From Amycolatopsis sp. NBC_01480 (GTDB lineage Bacteria; Actinomycetota; Actinomycetes; Mycobacteriales; Pseudonocardiaceae), in NCBI RefSeq assembly GCF_036227205.1, contig NZ_CP109442.1:3596001-3660000 (forward strand): a stretch of DNA of 64,000 nt, written 5' to 3'. Made by a program: the position numbers and the translations under genes. This document shows positions 60,243 to 64,000 of the stretch, in pieces (the stretch's first letter is position 1; each line of letters opens with the position of its first letter). The notes under the pieces were generated by a model. It saw only the letters and a program-made list of their open reading frames with translations. It made no database searches and was not told the DNA's origin.

Positions 60243-61958
60243 TCAGCCCGCGTGGGCCTCGGGAACCGGCTCCGTCCAGGCCTGCATGAGTTCCGCGTAC
60301 CGTCGGGAGCGCCGGAGCAGTTCCGCGTGGTGCCCGAGCGCCGTCTCGCGGCCGTCCAGGACCAGGACGCGGCCGGCGCGCAGCGCGGAGGAGAGGCGGT
60401 GCGCGATCACGATGAGCGTGCCCCCACGGGTGGCGAAGGCGCGTTCCGCGTGGGCCTCGGCGATGGGGTCCAGGTGCGACGTCGCCTCGTCGAGGATGAT
60501 GATGCGCGCGACGGACGCGTACACGCGGGTGAGTGCGATGAGCTGCGCTTCGCCGGCGGAGAGCCCTTCCTTGTCGTGGCCAAGCTCGCCGTCCAGGCCG
60601 CCGAGGCGGGCGATGAGGGCGCCCGCGCCGACGATCTCCGCGGCGGCGCGGAGCTGGGCGTCGGTCGCGGTGGGCGCGAAGAGGCCGAGGTTGTCGCGGA
60701 TGGTCCCGGCGAACACGTAGGCCTCCTGCGGGATCAAGGCGACCAGATCGTGTCTCTTGTGGACGGACCGGACGGGCCGGCCGCCCAGCAGCACCTGGCC
60801 GGCCTGTGGTTCGAGCAGGCCCGTGAGCAGACCGGCGAGGGTCGACTTGCCGATCCCGCTCGGGCCGACCACCGCGAGGTGCTCGCCGGGCCGCAGGTCC
60901 AGGTCGAGGCCGCGGACCACGGGCTCCGGAGCGGCTCCCCAGCGGAACGTGAGGCCCCGAACGGCGAGGTCGGTGCCGCGGGGCTCGGCGGTGCCGACTG
61001 GTTCGCCGGGCACTTCGGCGGTCTCGGCCAGCCGGCGCAACGCGACGAGCAGGCGCAGCACCACGGTGCCGGCGGTGGCCGCGAGTCCGCGCAGCGCGGG
61101 CTGCATCGTGGTGGCCAGGTAGACGAGCGCGCCGAGCGCCCCGCCCGCCGTCAGCTCGCCGCGGGCGACCATGGCCGGGGCGAGGGAGAGCGCGAGCAGG
61201 AGGGGGACGAAACCGCCGAGCGAGATCACCAGCGAACGCGCGGCGCCGGACCAGGCGACGCGCACGGCGGCGCTCGCCTGCCGGTCGACGGCGTCGTAAA
61301 TGCCAAGTGCGGCAACGGGTTCCGCGCCGCACGCGACGACGTCTCGCATGCCGGAGAGCGCGGTGCCGACCGTCTCGGCGGTGTGCTCGTCGGCCAGCGC
61401 CAGCGCGCGCTGACGCCGTGCGAGGGAAGGCAGGAGGCAGGCGAAAACGGCGACGGACAGCATCACGGGCACCGCGACGGGCAACACGAGCTGCCCGGCC
61501 ACCGTCACGAGTCCCGCGATGGCGGCGATGGTGGTCACGACCATCGCGCGGGCCTGCACCAGCAGCCCGGCCGTGGCGTCCCGGACCACCTCGACGTGCT
61601 GGGTGATCCGCGCGACGCCGCTCGCGTCCGGCCGGTTCCGCGGCGGCGCGGGATCGTGCAGCACGCCCCGGACCACGGCCGTCACCAACGCGTCGCGCAA
61701 CGGCTCCACCACCTTGCCGAGCTGGTGCCACACCAGCCGCGAACCGAAGGCGCCCAACAGCGCGGCCGCGCCGAACAACGCCAGCCAGGCAACGCCGACG
61801 CCCGGCCGTCCCGCGGCGAAGCCCTGGTCCACGGCCAGCTCCACCAGCCGTCCGGAGAAGAACGCGGGCGCGCCCTCGAGCACGGAGCAGCCCAGCAGCA
61901 CGAGCCCACCGCGCCACTGCCGGCCGAGCGCCGCCCAATAGAGCTGCCGGACGCTCAT
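60243..61958 (-). CDS. ABC exporter half, ATPase-competent
   Basis: 571 residues. N-terminal six-helix membrane domain (LVLLGCSVLEGAPAFFSGRLVELAVDQGF onward), then nucleotide-binding domain: Walker A GPSGIGKSTL, signature LSAGEAQLIAL, Walker B IIILDEATSHLDP with the catalytic Glu, switch His in VIAHRLSS. Forms a heterodimer with the next gene product. ATG overlaps a 31-aa ORF (ATGA). By resemblance and order, a class like the AmfA/AmfB exporters of streptomycetes; no lanthipeptide synthetase is visible in the window. Confidence 0.87.
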   Translation of the reverse strand: MSVRQLYWAALGRQWRGGLVLLGCSVLEGAPAFFSGRLVELAVDQGFAAGRPGVGVAWLALFGAAALLGAFGSRLVWHQLGKVVEPLRDALVTAVVRGVLHDPAPPRNRPDASGVARITQHVEVVRDATAGLLVQARAMVVTTIAAIAGLVTVAGQLVLPVAVPVMLSVAVFACLLPSLARRQRALALADEHTAETVGTALSGMRDVVACGAEPVAALGIYDAVDRQASAAVRVAWSGAARSLVISLGGFVPLLLALSLAPAMVARGELTAGGALGALVYLATTMQPALRGLAATAGTVVLRLLVALRRLAETAEVPGEPVGTAEPRGTDLAVRGLTFRWGAAPEPVVRGLDLDLRPGEHLAVVGPSGIGKSTLAGLLTGLLEPQAGQVLLGGRPVRSVHKRHDLVALIPQEAYVFAGTIRDNLGLFAPTATDAQLRAAAEIVGAGALIARLGGLDGELGHDKEGLSAGEAQLIALTRVYASVARIIILDEATSHLDPIAEAHAERAFATRGGTLIVIAHRLSSALRAGRVLVLDGRETALGHHAELLRRSRRYAELMQAWTEPVPEAHAG

Positions 61959-62050
61959 GCCGGCTCCTCAGCGGGGACGGCCTGTCGTGGCGTCGCAGGC
62001 CGGGGGGAGGTGTGGCCTATTGGCACCACGGTGAGCTGACGGGCGGTCAC
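61955..62050 (-). CDS. 31-aa ORF coupled between two ABC exporter genes
   Basis: GTG 62050 overlaps the upstream ABC stop (GTGA) and its own stop overlaps the downstream ABC start (ATGA). Begins MTARQLTVVPIGHTSPRP and ends VPAEEPA. No Cys, no signal peptide, Pro-rich. Either a small exported or regulatory peptide, or a decayed leader whose only job is to pass ribosomes across the junction. The start TARQL resembles the N-termini of some actinobacterial ABC exporters, favouring a remnant. Confidence 0.5.
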   Translation of the reverse strand: MTARQLTVVPIGHTSPRPATPRQAVPAEEPA

Positions 62051-64000
62051 GCGGGTTCCTCGGATTCTTCGGTGAACACGGCGCGGTAGTCGGGCAGCCG
62101 CCACAGCCGGGCGTGCGGTGCGACGGCGCGGACGCGTCCGTTGTCGAGCCACACCACGGCGTCGGCGCGGGAGGCCGTGGTCGTGCGGTGGGTGACGACC
62201 ACGCGGGTCCGGCCGGGCAGCACGGCGGAGATCGCGTGTTCCACGGCGGCTTCGGTGACCGTGTCGAGGCTTGCGGTGGCGTCGTCGAGCAGGAGCACGC
62301 GCGGGTTGTGCACGATCGCGCGCGCCAGACCGAGGCGCTGGGCTTCGCCGCCGGAGAGCGGGGTTTCGGCGAGCGGGGTCTGGTAGCCGTGCGGGAGGCG
62401 CGCGACAACGTCGTGGATCTGTGCGGTCCGGCAGGCGCCGCGGACTGCGGTGTCGCCGGCCCACGAGCCGTAGCCCACGGCGTCGGCGACGGTGGTTCCC
62501 AGCAAGGCCGGGCGCTCGAAGCCGTAACCGATGACGGCGCGCAGCTCTTCGGGGCGGAGTCGGTGCAGGCCGCGGCCGTCCAGGAGGGCCTCGCCGGCGT
62601 TGGGCACGCGCAGTCCGCCGAGCACACCGACCAAAGTGGACTTCCCCGAGCCGGAGCGGCCGACGACGGCGGTGAACGTGCCGGCCGGGAGCACGAGGTC
62701 GATGTCGGTGAGCGCGGTGCCGACGGTGACCCGGCGCAATTCCAGCGTGCCGTGGCCGGGCAGCAGGCCGAGGCGGCCGCGGTCCGGGGCGTCGGCGTCG
62801 AGCACCTCGGCGAGCCGCTGCGCGCACGAACGCGCGCGGGAAAGCGTGGTGAGCAAGGGAATCTGCGTGACGAGGCCCATGCCGAGGGCCACGTAGCCGA
62901 GCGCGGCGAGCACGTCGCCGATGGTCAGGCGGCCGTCCAGCACGCCGAAGCCCGCGGCGGTCAGCGCGACCAGCTCGACGGCCGGCAGCAGCAGCGCGGC
63001 GCGCCAGACCATCCGGGCCTGGGTGCGCCACATCCCGCGGCCGGCGAGGGTGAGGCGCGGCAACGGTCGGAGCACGCGCTCGGCCTCGCGGTCGGCGGTC
63101 CCGGACGCGGCGATCGTGCGCAGCCCGGCGACGGCGTCGAGCAGCCGGGCCGCGAGCTCGCCGGACACCCGCTGGTAGGCGAGGACGTCGTCGGCGGTGT
63201 TGCGCAGGTGCGTGCGCGCGAGCAGCAGCGCGAACGGGATGCTGCCGAGGAACACGAGCGCGAGGCGCCAGTCGAGCAATGCCAGCAGCACGACGGCGCC
63301 GGTGGAGATCACCGTCGCCGACCCGAGCTGGACGACGATCGGGACGATCCCGCCGGCGCCCACGCAGTCCCCGGTCAGCCGGCTGATCGCGTCGCCCTCC
63401 GCGAACGGCGACCGCGTGCCGAGCGCGAACAGCCGATCCGCCACCCGTCGCCGCAGCCAGGCGCTCGCGGAGCTCGTGAGCCGCGCGATGAGGATTCCGC
63501 CCACGACGTCGGCGCCGATCTCCACCCCGCCGACCAGCAGCAGCCAGAGCACGGGCCGCCAGCCGGAATGCCCGCCGATCACGGCGTCGGCGGCCGCGGC
63601 GAGCGCACTGGGCAGCAGCAGGCTGGCGGCCGTCGCGGCCAGCGCGGTGACGATCACGGCCACCAGCCGCGGCCGGTCCAACCGGGCGACCCGGCGAAGC
63701 AGCCGATCCGCGGATTGGTGGCGGGGCGCGGATTGATCGGCGAGCTGGCCATCGGGCGGCTGGTCGACGCGAGGCTGCGCGGCTTTGTGGTGGGCGGGCT
63801 CGTCGGCGTGAGGCCGAGCGACGGGTCGGTCCACAGCTTGGCGGTCAGCGGCCGGCTGGTCGGTGCGAGGTCGAGTGGTGGGCTGGTGGTGGGCGGCCTC
63901 GGCGGTGTGAGGCTGGTCGGCCGCCTGATGGTGGGCGGGTGGCTCGTTGGTGTGAGGCTGGGTGGGGGGCTGGTTGGCGGGTGGCTGGCTGGTGCGGGAT
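62047..64000 (-). CDS. ABC exporter half with repetitive N-terminal extension, 5' end outside window
   Basis: Open to the window edge; a GTG at 63834 is the innermost plausible start (595 residues). Six-helix membrane domain from about residue 50 after that start, then Walker A GRSGSGKSTL, signature LSGGEAQRLGL, Walker B VLLLDDATASLD, where Asp replaces the catalytic Glu: the degenerate site of a heterodimer. Upstream of 63834 the frame continues for at least 55 codons as His/Gln/Pro repeats (DQPHTAEAAHHQPTTRPRT). Partner at 60243. Confidence 0.85.
   Translation of the reverse strand, partial: SRTSQPPANQPPTQPHTNEPPAHHQAADQPHTAEAAHHQPTTRPRTDQPAADRQAVDRPVARPHADEPAHHKAAQPRVDQPPDGQLADQSAPRHQSADRLLRRVARLDRPRLVAVIVTALAATAASLLLPSALAAAADAVIGGHSGWRPVLWLLLVGGVEIGADVVGGILIARLTSSASAWLRRRVADRLFALGTRSPFAEGDAISRLTGDCVGAGGIVPIVVQLGSATVISTGAVVLLALLDWRLALVFLGSIPFALLLARTHLRNTADDVLAYQRVSGELAARLLDAVAGLRTIAASGTADREAERVLRPLPRLTLAGRGMWRTQARMVWRAALLLPAVELVALTAAGFGVLDGRLTIGDVLAALGYVALGMGLVTQIPLLTTLSRARSCAQRLAEVLDADAPDRGRLGLLPGHGTLELRRVTVGTALTDIDLVLPAGTFTAVVGRSGSGKSTLVGVLGGLRVPNAGEALLDGRGLHRLRPEELRAVIGYGFERPALLGTTVADAVGYGSWAGDTAVRGACRTAQIHDVVARLPHGYQTPLAETPLSGGEAQRLGLARAIVHNPRVLLLDDATASLDTVTEAAVEHAISAVLPGRTRVVVTHRTTTASRADAVVWLDNGRVRAVAPHARLWRLPDYRAVFTEESEEPA

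Noticed and set aside
61955..62050. 31-aa ORF as a lanthipeptide or lasso precursor
   Set aside because: No Cys, few Ser/Thr in a core-like arrangement and no modification enzyme in the window; RamS/AmfS-like motifs absent.

Overview
The window is high-GC, densely packed actinomycete chromosome. It uses GTG and TTG starts freely, has many ATGA and GTGA stop/start overlaps, and carries a WhiB protein, a SigB/SigF-type sigma factor and mycobacteria-like [NiFe]-hydrogenase genes. Gene content, and intergenic hairpins I associate with this group, suggest Pseudonocardiaceae, probably Amycolatopsis. This assignment is inference; there is no rRNA in the window. I see no tRNA, CRISPR array, transposase or prophage.

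Layout. 1-3562: TetR regulator divergent from a drug-type MFS pump and a serine hydrolase. 3842-18141: a complete group 1h (formerly group 5) actinobacterial hydrogenase locus. A tightly coupled minus-strand operon starts near 18106 and reads SIS, HypC-like, SIS, hhyS, hhyL, NifU-like, DUF5947-like, DUF6084-like, unknown, maturation protease, 35-aa membrane peptide, hypC, hypD, hypE, hypA, hypB. hypF lies convergently at the far end. The promoter region carries an exact TGTGA-N6-TCACA Crp-type site. Together these genes encode a high-affinity H2 uptake enzyme plus everything needed to build its NiFe(CN)2CO site and process it.

18304-30417: Sel1-repeat protein, secreted HNH nuclease, hydrolase, a 3D-domain muralytic-type protein under a DasR-like box, oxidoreductases, a SigF/anti-sigma/WhiB3/STAS stress-regulation group, a SnoaL/TetR pair and an MFS exporter. 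30559-33675: ABC exporter with a divergent MarR-type regulator. 34269-39268: SGNH hydrolase, then a compact locus of a 49-aa peptide, a sigma factor, a small beta-sandwich-like protein and a TPR-CHAT protease. 39567-54000: mixed metabolism and envelope genes (deacetylase, FUSC exporter, tyrA, dienoyl-CoA reductase, patatin, methyltransferase, OhrR-like regulator with esterase, class A beta-lactamase-like protein). 54131-60240: lipoproteins, a pcaB-like gene preceded by a GCCATC microsatellite, hydrolases. 60243-64000: heterodimeric ABC exporter with a coupled 31-aa ORF between its halves; the first half runs off the window.

The most unusual signal is an 88-89 nt palindromic element present three times (8402-8490, 19518-19606, 30412-30499). 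Its outer 12-bp stem differs between copies by compensating changes. One copy lies inside the 3' end of hypD and adds about 30 residues to the protein; another supplies the stop codon of a small membrane protein gene.
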